64,000 bases of DNA, taken from the NCBI RefSeq assembly GCF_002294995.1, contig NZ_NSGF01000001.1, positions 372,001-436,000 on the forward strand. Direction: 5' to 3'. The position numbers and the translations under genes are program-made. Of this stretch, positions 7,884 to 16,424 are shown one piece after another. Positions within the stretch are counted from its first letter, which is position 1; each line of letters opens with the position of its first letter. The DNA is from Mesorhizobium sp. WSM3860 (GTDB lineage: Bacteria; Pseudomonadota; Alphaproteobacteria; Rhizobiales; Rhizobiaceae). The notes under the pieces are model-generated. The model was not told where the DNA came from and did no database searches. It was given only the letters and a program-made list of their open reading frames with translations.

Positions 7884-8717
7884 TCAGTTGCTCCAGACGC
7901 CGCTGGCGGCGGTTTCGGTTGCGTAGGCGGAAAAGTCCTTCGGCCGGCGGCCGAGCGCGCGCTGCACGCCGTCGGTCAGCGTCTCGTTGCGGCCGTCGAG
8001 CACCTCGGTGAAGAGCTCGTTGAGCAGCCAGGCGAATTCCGGCGGCAGGTTGTGCGCAGCCATCGTTTCGGTGAATTGGGCATGCGAGATCTGCCGATAG
8101 CGGATGTCGCGGCCAGTGGCTTTGCCGATTTCGGCGACCGCCGCTGCAAAGCTCAGCAGCCTCGGGCCGGTGAGCTCATAAAGCTGGCCGACATGGCCCG
8201 GCTCCGTCAGCACGGTTTCGGCGACATCGGCGATATCGTCGACATCGACGAAGGGTTCGCCGACAGCGCCGACCGGCAGGGCGACTTCGCCTTCGAGGAT
8301 GGATTCGATGAGAAAGCCCTCGCTGAAATTCTGCGAGAACCATGCGCAGCGCAGGATCGTCCAATCGGCGCCGGAGGTCTTCACCATTTCCTCGGCGCGC
8401 TGAGCCTCAGTCTCGCCGCGGCCGGACAGCAGCACGAGCCGCTTGATGCCGCGCTCGACGGCAAGTCTGGCGAACGCCTCGACCGTTTCTGCGGCGCCCG
8501 GCACCGCGATGTCAGGATAGTAGCTGATGTAGACGGCGCCGATGCCGTCCAAGGCTGCATCCCAAGTGCTTCTGTCCAGCCAGTCGAAGGACGGTTTGCC
8601 TGCGCGGGAGCCAATCCGCACAGTGACGTTGCGGGCGGTCAGCCGCTCGGCCAGACGGCGGCCGGTCTTGCCAGTGCCGCCCAGGATCAAAATCGGTTTC
8701 CCTGTCGTCTCAGTCAT
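7884..8717 (-). CDS. NmrA-like NAD(P)-binding protein
   Basis: 277 residues. The N-terminal Rossmann motif is ILILGGTGKTGRRLAERL, followed by a short-chain-dehydrogenase-like atypical fold: LVLLSGRGE strand and a WTILRCAWFSQNFSEGFL block typical of NmrA/QOR2-type NAD(P)H-binding proteins. The ATG at 8717 is chosen because AGAGGAAATC lies directly upstream; an ATG eight codons earlier lacks that spacing. It heads the operon with DUF1772 and is divergent from the TetR gene. It may be a quinone or redox sensor enzyme. Confidence 0.87.
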   Translation of the reverse strand: MTETTGKPILILGGTGKTGRRLAERLTARNVTVRIGSRAGKPSFDWLDRSTWDAALDGIGAVYISYYPDIAVPGAAETVEAFARLAVERGIKRLVLLSGRGETEAQRAEEMVKTSGADWTILRCAWFSQNFSEGFLIESILEGEVALPVGAVGEPFVDVDDIADVAETVLTEPGHVGQLYELTGPRLLSFAAAVAEIGKATGRDIRYRQISHAQFTETMAAHNLPPEFAWLLNELFTEVLDGRNETLTDGVQRALGRRPKDFSAYATETAASGVWSN

Positions 8718-8750
8718 CTCGATTTCCTCTTTTCCTAACATGAGTAATCC

Positions 8751-8769
8751 TCACATTTGCAAAACGTGA
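8751..8769. promoter_or_regulatory. Candidate TetR operator
   Basis: TCACATTTGCAAAACGTGA is an imperfect palindrome (14 of 19 positions symmetrical) lying between the NmrA-like gene and the divergent TetR gene. A second short dyad, CTCG-N7-CGAG, lies about 25 bp further right. Assignment is from position and symmetry only. Confidence 0.45.
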
Positions 8770-8825
8770 TAAACCCTCGTATTTTGCGAGTCAAGCCAGT
8801 TCTCAAGGATCTTTCGGAGGAAGCC

Positions 8826-9464
8826 ATGGAAGGCAGCGTTGCCGCGAAGCCCGACCAGGAGATCGCCGTGGCCCGGCGAGCGCCGACGCAGCAGCGCAGC
8901 CGCGAGCGCGTCGAGCGGATGCTTGCCGCCGCCTCGGCGCTGATTGCCGAGCAAGGCAGCGATGCCATGCGCATGGGCGAGGTGGCGGAAAGAGCAGGGG
9001 TGTCGATCGGCTCGCTCTACCAGTTCTTTCCCGACAAGCGGGCGATCGTCTGGGCGCTGGCCGAGCGCTACACCGCCGAAAGCCAGGCTTGCATCGCGTC
9101 AGCGCTGAAGGACGTCAGCGACGCCGAAGGACTGAAGCGGGCGTTTTCCGAGCTGGTCGATATCTATTACGGGATGTTCCTGGCCGAACCGGTGATGCGC
9201 GACATCTGGTCGGGCACGCAGGCCGACAAGGCGCTGCGCGAACTCGAACTGGCCGACAGCCGGGCCAATGCCCGATTCCTGGTCGCGGTGCTGAAGCGGC
9301 TGAGGCCCCGTGCCGATCCGGTCGCGCTGGAAACGTCGGCTTTCCTCGTCTGGCAGATGGGCGAGGCGGTCATGCGGCTGGCGATCTCCGTCGACCGGGA
9401 GGAAGGCGACAGGCTGGTTGCGGCCTACAAGTGCATGGCGCTGAGGCAACTGGTGGAAGGGTAG
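8826..9464 (+). CDS. TetR family transcriptional regulator
   Basis: 212 residues from the ATG at 8826, preceded by a strong GGAGGAAGCC ribosome-binding site; an upstream in-frame start lies in the promoter region. The N-terminal helix-turn-helix is clear: MRMGEVAERAGVSIGSLYQF followed by FPDKRAIVWALAERY. The C-terminal half is a helical ligand-binding domain. It is divergent from the NmrA-DUF1772 operon, which it probably represses. Confidence 0.9.
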   Translation: MEGSVAAKPDQEIAVARRAPTQQRSRERVERMLAAASALIAEQGSDAMRMGEVAERAGVSIGSLYQFFPDKRAIVWALAERYTAESQACIASALKDVSDAEGLKRAFSELVDIYYGMFLAEPVMRDIWSGTQADKALRELELADSRANARFLVAVLKRLRPRADPVALETSAFLVWQMGEAVMRLAISVDREEGDRLVAAYKCMALRQLVEG

Positions 9465-9490
9465 GTACAACCTGGCCGGTTTTCCCGCAG

Positions 9491-9576
9491 CGTCGGCGAT
9501 TGGCGAAACCGGCGGTGGGAGCGCCGGCCTGCCGGCACCTTCTCCGGTATAGTGACGGGGAGAAGGGAGCTGAAAC
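9491..9576. repeat. Degenerate rhizobial palindromic repeat fragment
   Basis: Positions 9491-9514 are, in reverse orientation, nearly identical (one single-base indel) to 59011-59035 in the middle of the palindromic element between thiB and thiP. The segment further right holds a CTTCTCC...GGAGAAG hairpin (about 9539-9567). It looks like a truncated copy of a dispersed intergenic element. Confidence 0.55.
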
Positions 9577-9580
9577 CAAC

Positions 9581-9608
9581 AAAAAACCCGCCTCGAAGGC
9601 GGGTTTTT
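9581..9608. terminator. Bidirectional terminator between TetR gene and rpmE
   Basis: CCCGCCT-CGA-AGGCGGG forms a 7-bp stem flanked by six A on the left and five T on the right, so it can serve both the plus-strand TetR gene and the convergent minus-strand rpmE. Confidence 0.85.
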
Positions 9609-9631
9609 GATCTGCGACGACGCGTAGAGGT

Positions 9632-9853
9632 TTAGAGGCCGAAACCTTCGAAACGCTTCTTGAACTTCGACAGGCGGCCGCCGCGGTCGAGCAGGGTCTG
9701 CTGGCCGCCGGTCCAGGCCGGGTGCGTGGTCGGGTCGATGTCGAGGTTCATCGTGTCGCCTTCCTTGCCCCAGGTCGAGCGGGTCAGGTATTCGGTGCCG
9801 TCGGTCATGACGACCTTGATGGTGTGGTAGTCGGGATGGATATCGGCCTTCAT
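9632..9853 (-). CDS. rpmE: 50S ribosomal protein L31
   Basis: 73 residues matching bacterial L31: [20 protein letters not shown] at the N-terminus, [15 protein letters not shown] and [15 protein letters not shown] at the C-terminus. It contains no cysteine at all, so it is the zinc-independent form. It is divergent from the ABC exporter gene and ends in a shared terminator. Confidence 0.95.
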   Translation of the reverse strand: MKADIHPDYHTIKVVMTDGTEYLTRSTWGKEGDTMNLDIDPTTHPAWTGGQQTLLDRGGRLSKFKKRFEGFGL

Positions 9854-10058
9854 TGTCGTGTTCCTGGCTTGCCGGCGCTGGTGACGGGCCGATGGCCTGC
9901 GTCGATGCGCCCCTTTTTAAAACTCGAAGCCGCAGCTAATGAAAAGCCACGGCTTCTAAAACGGTCGGCGAGCCTATACATCAGCCGGAATTGAATCACA
10001 AGGCCGCGGCAGGCGCATATTGAAGCGCATGACCAACACACGGCCAGAGGAAACGCTC

Positions 10059-11861
10059 ATGGCGGATATCGGTGGCAGTGGTGACGAGCGCAGGCGCTCG
10101 GTCCGGCCGCTCAGGAACCTTTTTCCGTACATCATGCAGTACCGCAAACTGGCGGTCGGCGCGATCATATCGCTGATCGTCGCGGCAGGAACGACGCTGG
10201 CCCTGCCGATGGCCGTGCGGCGCATGATCGACCACGGCTTCCAGGCGGCGGGCTCCACCTTCATTGCCGAGTATTTCGCCGCACTGGTTCTGATGGCTGC
10301 CGTGCTGGCGGCAGCGTCCGCCAGCCGCTACTACTTCGTCATCACGCTCGGCGAGCGGGTCGTCGCCGACATCCGCCGCGATGTCTTTTCCCATGTCACG
10401 ACGCTTTCGCCGGCCTTTTTCGATCGCGCGCAGTCGGGCGAGATCGTCTCGCGGCTTGCCGCGGATACCACGCAGGTGAAGTCGGCGGTCGGCGCCACGG
10501 CGTCGGTGGCGCTGCGCAATCTCATCCTTGGCCTCGGCGCCGTGGCGATGATGGTCTTCACCAGCCCGAAACTTTCCGGCCTGGTGCTGGCCGCCATCCC
10601 GCTGATCGTCTTGCCGCTGGTCGCCTTCGGCCGTTCGGTGCGGCGCAAGTCGCGGCTGGCGCAGGACACGCTGGCGGAAGCCACCGCCTATGCCAGCGAG
10701 CAGATCGGCGCCGTGCGCACGCTGCAGGCCTTCACCAACGAGAAGCTGGTGACAGGGCGCTTCTCGGCCGCCGTCGAGGCCGCCTTCGAGGCGGCGCGCA
10801 CGTCGGTCTTCGCCCGCTCCTTTCTCACCTTCTTCGCCATCTTCATGATCTTTTCATCGGTGGTGGCGGTGCTCTGGTTCGGCTCGCGCGACGTGCTTGC
10901 CGGCACGATGTCGGCCGGCACGCTCGGCCAGTTCCTGCTCTATTCGGTGTTCGCCGCCGGCGCGCTCGGCGCGCTGTCGGAAGTCTGGAGTGAGCTGTCG
11001 CAGGCGGCCGGCGCCGCCGAGCGTCTGACCGAGATCCTGGCCGAGAAGCCCGCCATCCAGTCGCCCGCCAATCCGCAGCCACTGCCGGCCAAGGCCAAGG
11101 GCGCCATCAGCTTCGACGATGTTTCCTTCTCCTATCCGGCGCGGCCCGACCGGGCCGCCGTGCATGGGCTGAGCTTCCAGGTGAAGCCCGGCGAGACGGT
11201 GGCGATCGTCGGTCCTTCGGGCGCAGGAAAAAGCACCGTCTTCTCGCTGATCCTGCGCTTCTACGATCCGGAGAGCGGCCGTGTCGTCATCGACGGCGTC
11301 GACCTGCGCCAGGCCGATCCGGCCGCAATCCGCCAGCGCATCGCCATCGTGCCGCAGGACGTGACCATCTTCGCGGCAAGTGCTGCCGACAATATCGGCT
11401 TCGGCCGGCCGGGCGCCAGCGATGCCGAGATCGAGGCGGCGGCAAAGGCGGCGCTTGCCGACGAATTCATCGGCAAGCTCGAAAAGGGGTATGACAGCCA
11501 GGTCGGCGAGCGCGGCGTGACGCTTTCGGGCGGCCAGCGCCAGCGCGTGGCGATCGCCCGCGCCATTCTGCGCGACGCGCCGATTCTTTTGCTCGACGAG
11601 GCGACCTCAGCGCTCGATGCCGAAAGCGAGACGCTGGTGCAGACGGCGCTGGAGCGGCTGATGCGCGGCCGCACCACCATCGTCATTGCCCACCGGCTGG
11701 CGACGGTGCTCAAGGCAGACCGGATTCTCGTCATGGAAGGCGGTCGTATCGTCGAGGAAGGCACGCATCAGAGCCTGGTCGCCAAGGGCGGCACCTATGC
11801 GCGGCTCGCCAAGCTGCAGTTCGAGACCGGCGCCAGCGCCTTCCGCGGCGCGGCGGAGTAA
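10059..11861 (+). CDS. ABC exporter, fused permease and ATPase
   Basis: 600 residues: an N-terminal six-helix exporter domain (about residues 20-310) and a C-terminal ATPase with Walker A GPSGAGKST, signature LSGGQRQR, Walker B ILLLDEATSALD and the H-loop IVIAHRLATV. This is the MsbA-related half-transporter architecture that works as a homodimer; lipid or drug export is likely but the substrate is not visible. The start at 10059 is favoured by AGAGGAAACGCTC upstream; ATGs at 10020 and 10029 are in frame. Confidence 0.9.
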   Translation: MADIGGSGDERRRSVRPLRNLFPYIMQYRKLAVGAIISLIVAAGTTLALPMAVRRMIDHGFQAAGSTFIAEYFAALVLMAAVLAAASASRYYFVITLGERVVADIRRDVFSHVTTLSPAFFDRAQSGEIVSRLAADTTQVKSAVGATASVALRNLILGLGAVAMMVFTSPKLSGLVLAAIPLIVLPLVAFGRSVRRKSRLAQDTLAEATAYASEQIGAVRTLQAFTNEKLVTGRFSAAVEAAFEAARTSVFARSFLTFFAIFMIFSSVVAVLWFGSRDVLAGTMSAGTLGQFLLYSVFAAGALGALSEVWSELSQAAGAAERLTEILAEKPAIQSPANPQPLPAKAKGAISFDDVSFSYPARPDRAAVHGLSFQVKPGETVAIVGPSGAGKSTVFSLILRFYDPESGRVVIDGVDLRQADPAAIRQRIAIVPQDVTIFAASAADNIGFGRPGASDAEIEAAAKAALADEFIGKLEKGYDSQVGERGVTLSGGQRQRVAIARAILRDAPILLLDEATSALDAESETLVQTALERLMRGRTTIVIAHRLATVLKADRILVMEGGRIVEEGTHQSLVAKGGTYARLAKLQFETGASAFRGAAE

Positions 11862-11868
11862 TGAGACC

Positions 11869-12300
11869 TCAGCCGGCTTGCCAATCCGCCAGCAGCACAA
11901 CGCCGCCAAACTGCGCGGCCCTTGGCAATGTGGCGCTGGTCAGCGGTGACAAAAGTGCCGCCACGTTCAAGCGCCATCGCGTGATGGATACCGTCGAATA
12001 GCGTGGGATAACCATTGCCTGGTGCGGCTGACGTCGCGATTTTCTCGGCTGTTGCCAAGTCCTGCATGGTCGGTTCTTCGATCGCCAGCCCCAGTTCTCG
12101 AGATTGATCGAAAAGCTGGCCGACCACGGTGAGCGGCAATTCGACATGCAAAGCGGCCGAAAGAGCCTCGTACAGCACTACCGATGGAGCGAGAAAGCCC
12201 CGTCCCTGCTCCAGCATGCGATCGACCAAGTTGTGCGCGGCCTCGCTGTCGTCTACTTGCTTGAAAGCTTCACGAAAACCGAAGCATCGACGACGATCAT
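11869..12300 (-). pseudogene. VapC-type PIN toxin, two frameshifts
   Basis: From the ATG at 12300 the frame reads MIVVDASVFVKL, a classic PIN-domain start, then stops three codons later. The rest of the PIN domain (KQVDDSEAAHNLVDRMLEQG onward, with DGIHHAMALE and TFVTADQRHIAK) continues in another frame, and the end (QFGGVVLLADWQAG, stop at 11869) is back in the first frame. One base seems lost near 12264-12267 and one gained near 11918-11924. The total length, 144 codons, is normal for VapC. It is either a decayed toxin or two sequencing errors. Confidence 0.75.
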
Positions 12301-12578
12301 TCCTTGCTGCCTTTGAAAACGCCAAGCGGACGGCCATCCCATTTCATGCGCCGGGTGCGAAGGAAGTCAGTGGTGCTTTCGCCTTTGGCGCTGGAATTGC
12401 GCGGCAATTCATCCAGCATTCTTTTAAGGCGGTTCACAGCGACTGCACGCAACGCCTGATCGATCGCTTTTTCGACGAAACGAGACCTCTCGCTTTTCGG
12501 CACTTCATCCTCAAGCCGACCTTTTACGTCCGCGGCGATGGAAAAGGTGGCGCGTTCTTTCGAGACTGAGATTCCCAC
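12297..12578 (-). CDS. VapB-like antitoxin
   Basis: 93 residues from a GTG at 12578, with a GGGCGAG site upstream; an ATG at 12632 would add 18 residues but would place the likely operator inside the gene. The protein is highly charged, with a SKERATFSIAADVKGRLEDE block and a helical FVEKAIDQALRAVAVNRLKR segment, consistent with a small DNA-binding antitoxin. Its stop overlaps the start of the broken PIN toxin gene (ATGA), the usual layout of type II pairs. The exact family was not recognised. Confidence 0.65.
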   Translation of the reverse strand: MGISVSKERATFSIAADVKGRLEDEVPKSERSRFVEKAIDQALRAVAVNRLKRMLDELPRNSSAKGESTTDFLRTRRMKWDGRPLGVFKGSKE

Positions 12579-12595
12579 GGTGCACTCGCCCAATT

Positions 12596-12611
12596 CATAC
12601 GAAAATGTATG
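12596..12611. promoter_or_regulatory. Candidate operator of the vapBC-like pair
   Basis: CATAC-GAAAAT-GTATG is a 5-bp inverted repeat just upstream of the GTG start of the antitoxin, where type II antitoxins usually autoregulate. Support is positional only. Confidence 0.4.
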
Positions 12612-12649
12612 CTTTTGGAGTATGAAGATCAAATCGTGCTCTGTCGGCG

Positions 12650-14131
12650 TTATCCATAACGCCTGCGCAGATGCTCGGTGAAATAGGCGGCGTTGAGCTT
12701 CTCGCCGGTGGCGCGCTCGAGCAGCTCCGGCGTCGACCAGCGCGAGCCCTGCGACCAGATATTGTCGCGTCGCCAGTTATTGATCGCACTGAAATCGCCT
12801 TTGGCGAGGTCTTCGTCCGCAAATGGATGTTCTCTCCCCAAGGCGGCCCATTGCTGCGCCGCCATCATGGCGCCCAGCGTATAGGACGGGAAATAGCCGA
12901 ACGCGGCACTGGGCCAGTGCACGTCCTGCATCGGCCCGTCGGCCGGGTTGTCGATGGTCGACAGGCCGAGATAATCGCGCATCTTGGCGTCCCAGGCCTC
13001 GGGCAGGTCGGCGGCTTCCAGCCGGCCTGAGACAAGCTCCTGCTCGAGCTCGTAGCGCAGGATGACATGCAGCGGATAGGTGACCTCGTCGGCGTCGACG
13101 CGGATGAAGCCGCGTTCCACATGATGGACATGCGGCAGGATGTCGTCGAGCGACCAGGGTTCGCCGAGATGCTTCTCGACAACCGACAGCGCCCAGCGCC
13201 AGAAGGCGGGGTTGCGGCCGATCTGCTTTTCGACGAACAGGCTCTGGCTCTCATGCACGGCCATGCCGCGTGCCTTGCCGAGCGGCCAGTGCGACCAGGC
13301 TTTCGGCAGATTCTGTTCGTAAAGCGCGTGGCCGGTCTCGTGCAGCACCCCCATCAGCGCCGACAGGAAATCGGAAGTCTTGTAGCGGGTGGTGATGCGC
13401 ACATCGGTCGGCACGCCGCCGCAGAAGGGATGGTGCGACACCGACAGCGAGCCATGGGTGAGATCGAAGCCGACCGCCGCCATCATGGCAAGACCAAGCT
13501 CGCGCTGCTTCTCGACGGCGTAGCTGCCGGAGAGCGGCTTGAGCGCATGCTTCGCCAGCCGCGCATCCTGCACGGCCAGCGCATGCGGCAGGAAATCCTT
13601 GAGGAAAGCCTTCAGCACGACAAACACCGGCGTGATGTCGGCGGCGCGGTTGCCGGGATCGTACTGCTCCATCAGCGCGTCATAGGGGGCGAGGCCGAGC
13701 GCCTCGGCGCGCAGCGCCGCCTCTTCCCGCACCAGCGCCACGACGCCTTCCAACGCCGGCAGGAAACCCGCCCAGTCATTCTTGGCGCGCAGGTCGCGCC
13801 AAAGCTGCTCGGAGCGCATGCGCGCCGTGGTCTGGCGCTCGACAAACTCGACCGGCAGGCAGGTGAGATTGGTATATTGCCGGCGCAGTTCCTTGACCGC
13901 AGCCTGCTGCTCGTCGTTCAGCGGTTCGGCTTCGGCGGCGGCGATCCAGTCGCCGATCTCCGGCGCGGTAGCCTGGGCGTGCAGCATCCCGGCCAGCGCC
14001 GACATCGCCTCGGCGCGCTTCTCGCCGCCGCCAACCGCCATGTGGGTCGCCTCATCGGCGCCGAGGATGGCCAGCGCATGCTCCAGCGCTTCGAGCCTGT
14101 GGCCGAGTTGATCGAGTTCTTGGAAGGACAT
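12650..14131 (-). CDS. M32 family carboxypeptidase
   Basis: 493 residues, the normal length for thermostable carboxypeptidase Taq-type enzymes. The zinc site HETGH lies at residues 264-268, followed by the downstream MAVHESQSLFVEKQIGR block carrying the third ligand glutamate. Other family blocks are HHPFCGGVPTDVRITTRY and DEVTYPLHVILRYELE. It removes C-terminal residues from peptides in the cytoplasm. The start at 14131 matches the family N-terminus (MSFQELDQLGHRLEALEHA); an upstream extension does not look coding. Confidence 0.94.
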   Translation of the reverse strand: MSFQELDQLGHRLEALEHALAILGADEATHMAVGGGEKRAEAMSALAGMLHAQATAPEIGDWIAAAEAEPLNDEQQAAVKELRRQYTNLTCLPVEFVERQTTARMRSEQLWRDLRAKNDWAGFLPALEGVVALVREEAALRAEALGLAPYDALMEQYDPGNRAADITPVFVVLKAFLKDFLPHALAVQDARLAKHALKPLSGSYAVEKQRELGLAMMAAVGFDLTHGSLSVSHHPFCGGVPTDVRITTRYKTSDFLSALMGVLHETGHALYEQNLPKAWSHWPLGKARGMAVHESQSLFVEKQIGRNPAFWRWALSVVEKHLGEPWSLDDILPHVHHVERGFIRVDADEVTYPLHVILRYELEQELVSGRLEAADLPEAWDAKMRDYLGLSTIDNPADGPMQDVHWPSAAFGYFPSYTLGAMMAAQQWAALGREHPFADEDLAKGDFSAINNWRRDNIWSQGSRWSTPELLERATGEKLNAAYFTEHLRRRYG

Positions 14132-14279
14132 GGATAATTTCCGGCTGCAAGTGGGTTGGCGCGAAAAGATACCAAGGCGCGCAGCTTGGCAACCCTGATC
14201 CGCCCGTTCCGGATCAGCCCATCTTGCCTTGCAACAGCGCTGCGTGATCAATGCTTGGGGCCAACGAGCGGAGGGGACA

Positions 14280-14633
14280 ATGATCGGCAATATCCTGACG
14301 GGGCTGGTGGCGCTGATCCACTGCTACATCGTCTATCTGGAGATGGTGCTGTGGGACACGCCGCGCGGCCACAAGGCGTTCAACCTCAAGCCGGACTTCG
14401 CCAGCGCCTCGAAAGTGCTCGCCGCCAACCAGGGACTCTATAACGGCTTCCTTGCGGCAGGCCTGATTTGGGGCCTTTATCTCGGCACCGGGGGGTTCCA
14501 GATCAAGATGTTCTTCCTGCTTTGCGTTGCCGTAGCCGGCCTCTATGGCGGGGCGAGCGTCGGCCGGAAGATCCTGTTCGTCCAGACGCTGCCTGCGGTG
14601 CTTGCCATTATCGCGCTTTGGCTCGGCCGGTGA
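14280..14633 (+). CDS. DUF1304 membrane protein
   Basis: 117 residues with four hydrophobic helices and the DUF1304 pattern: GLVALIHCYIVYLEMVLW, FNQ-like ANQGLYNGFLAAGLIWG, and AGLYGGASVGRKILFVQ. The family is of unknown function. The start at 14280 has GGAGGGGACA directly upstream. It is convergent with the hypothetical gene at 14721. Confidence 0.85.
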   Translation: MIGNILTGLVALIHCYIVYLEMVLWDTPRGHKAFNLKPDFASASKVLAANQGLYNGFLAAGLIWGLYLGTGGFQIKMFFLLCVAVAGLYGGASVGRKILFVQTLPAVLAIIALWLGR

Positions 14634-14637
14634 CTGA

Positions 14638-14673
14638 AAAAAGGACGCCCTCGGGCCAGGTCCCTCGGGCGCC
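14638..14673 (-). terminator. Terminator for the minus-strand gene at 14721
   Basis: On the minus strand GGCGCCC and GGGCGTCC form the outer stem and GGG/CCC an inner stem, followed by six T. The duplicated CCCTCGGGC gives it an irregular, bulged shape. Confidence 0.45.
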
Positions 14674-14720
14674 AGATCGTCCCTTCCATGTCTCGAACGG
14701 CTATCGCGGACCGAAACCGC

Positions 14721-15146
14721 TCAGCCGTTCGGATAGTGACCGCCGTCGGCGCCGTCGCCCATCAGGAAGCCGCTGCCGGTATCGAGTCTCAGCTTCTGGT
14801 CAACATTGTCGAGACGGCGCAGCAGGTCGTGATATTGCGCGGCGGGAATCCTGCCGTGATCCGAAGCGGCTACGTGCTCGGCCACCTGGCTGATATGCGC
14901 GGCGCGCATATGCAGTTGCTGCGCTTCTGAGGCCGAGATGTCGTTTGCTTGCCGCGCGTCGGCGATGCCCTGATCCACACCCTGGACCTGCTCGATGAGG
15001 CTGGTCACCCGCGGTCCGGTGAAGTCGGTTGGATCGGTTGCGTCGAGAGCGCCCTTGTGATGTCCGGCGGCGTAGGCGCCGGCGAGCGGAGCGGCGATCA
15101 GAACCGCGGCGAGAGTTGCAGTCTTGAGAGATGTTAAAGCGCGCAT
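14721..15146 (-). CDS. Small exported helical protein, unknown function
   Basis: 141 residues. A signal peptide (MRALTSLKTATLAAVLIAAP, then cleavage after AGAYAAG) is followed by an acidic, His-rich, mostly helical mature part with AQQLHMRAAHISQVAEHVAA and YHDLLRRLDNVDQKLRL. No known family was recognised. The ATG at 15146 has GGAGGA upstream. Expression in the periplasm is inferred. It is a single gene followed by its own terminator. Confidence 0.7.
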   Translation of the reverse strand: MRALTSLKTATLAAVLIAAPLAGAYAAGHHKGALDATDPTDFTGPRVTSLIEQVQGVDQGIADARQANDISASEAQQLHMRAAHISQVAEHVAASDHGRIPAAQYHDLLRRLDNVDQKLRLDTGSGFLMGDGADGGHYPNG

Positions 15147-15394
15147 GACGGCGCATCCTCCTGCTGGGGAAGGAGCGGCCATCCCGCTCTGCTTCCGAGC
15201 TAGTGGGCCGTCCGGTTCCGTCGCGTCGCGATGGGAGGCATCGCCGGCGGTTCCCGGCCCTGCGCAGCAAATTAGGGCCGCCAAGTCGCCGAGTGTAATT
15301 AAAAAAAGATAATGTTTTCAGGCCTTGCCGACGGGCCGCTGCGCGCTAGAGTTGAGCCGGCGAACAAATTCGCGTGAGTTCGCGTGATGCCGGA

Positions 15395-16423
15395 TCAACG
15401 TTCGGTGAGCTTCAGTTCAATTCGGCGGTTCTTGCTGCGCGCCTCATCCGTGTCGGCCGGATCGAGCGGCTGGAATTCGCCGAAGCCGGCGGCTACCAGC
15501 CGGTTCGCCGGCACGCCGTTCTCGATCAGGAACTTCACCACCGAGGTCGCGCGAGCCGTCGACAGTTCCCAGTTGTCGCGATAGCGGCCGGTGCCGGACA
15601 ACGGCTTGTTGTCGGTGTGGCCGTCGACGCGCAGTACCCAGCTGATCTCGGGCGGGATTTCTTTCTGCAGCTCGATGACGGCGTCGGCGAGCTTCTTCAT
15701 CTCGACCTTGCCGGCATCGTTGATCTCGTCGGAGCCGGTCGGGAACAGCACCTCCGACTGGAAGACGAAGCGGTCGCCGACTATGCGGATGTTCTCGCGG
15801 TCGGCGAGGATCTCGCGCAGCCGACCGAAGAAGTCGGAACGGTAGCGGTTGAGCTCCTGAACGCGCTGTGCCAGCGCCACGTTCAGACGGCGGCCGAGAT
15901 CGGCAATCTTGGTGTTGGACTCGCGGTCGCGCTGCTCGGACACGTTGAGCGCATCCTCGAGTGCTGCGATCTGCTTGCGAAGTGCCGCGATCTGCTGGTT
16001 GAGGATCTCGACCTGGCTTAGCGCTTGCTGGCTGATCTGGCGCTGGCTGCTGAGTTCGCCGGACAGCGCGTCTGCCCGCTTGTTGGCCGCGTCGCCGGCG
16101 CCGGCGCCCCGCTCCAGCAATTGCTGAAGACGGCTCTTTTCCGCCTCCGCCGCCGATAGCGAGGCCTGCAGATTGGCGAGCGTATCTTCCTTGTCCTGGC
16201 TGTTCGAGCGCTCCAGTGCCAGCAACTGCGTCAGCTCGTTGATCTGCGAGTTGAGGCGGCTGAGCACCGTGTCCTTGCCGGAGATTTCGCGGCTGAGCAG
16301 GAATTGCGCCAGCACGAACACCGTCAGCAGGAACATGATGGCGAGCAGAAGCGTCGACAGCGCGTCGACGAAGCCCGGCCAATAGTCGATGCGGCGATCG
16401 GCGCGCCGCCTTGCCAGCGCCAC
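15395..16423 (-). CDS. MotB/OmpA-like peptidoglycan-binding protein
   Basis: 342 residues: one N-terminal membrane helix (ALSTLLLAIMFLLTVFVLAQ, about residues 22-41), a long coiled-coil region rich in Q, E and L (about 45-190), and a C-terminal OmpA-like domain with VDGHTDNKPLSGTGRY, NWELSTARATSVVKFL and RSKNRRIELKL. This is the stator-like arrangement that anchors a proton channel to peptidoglycan. It begins 1 bp after the MotA-like gene. No flagellar genes are nearby, so the pair is probably not the flagellar stator. Confidence 0.87.
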   Translation of the reverse strand: MALARRRADRRIDYWPGFVDALSTLLLAIMFLLTVFVLAQFLLSREISGKDTVLSRLNSQINELTQLLALERSNSQDKEDTLANLQASLSAAEAEKSRLQQLLERGAGAGDAANKRADALSGELSSQRQISQQALSQVEILNQQIAALRKQIAALEDALNVSEQRDRESNTKIADLGRRLNVALAQRVQELNRYRSDFFGRLREILADRENIRIVGDRFVFQSEVLFPTGSDEINDAGKVEMKKLADAVIELQKEIPPEISWVLRVDGHTDNKPLSGTGRYRDNWELSTARATSVVKFLIENGVPANRLVAAGFGEFQPLDPADTDEARSKNRRIELKLTER

Positions 16424-16424
16424 G

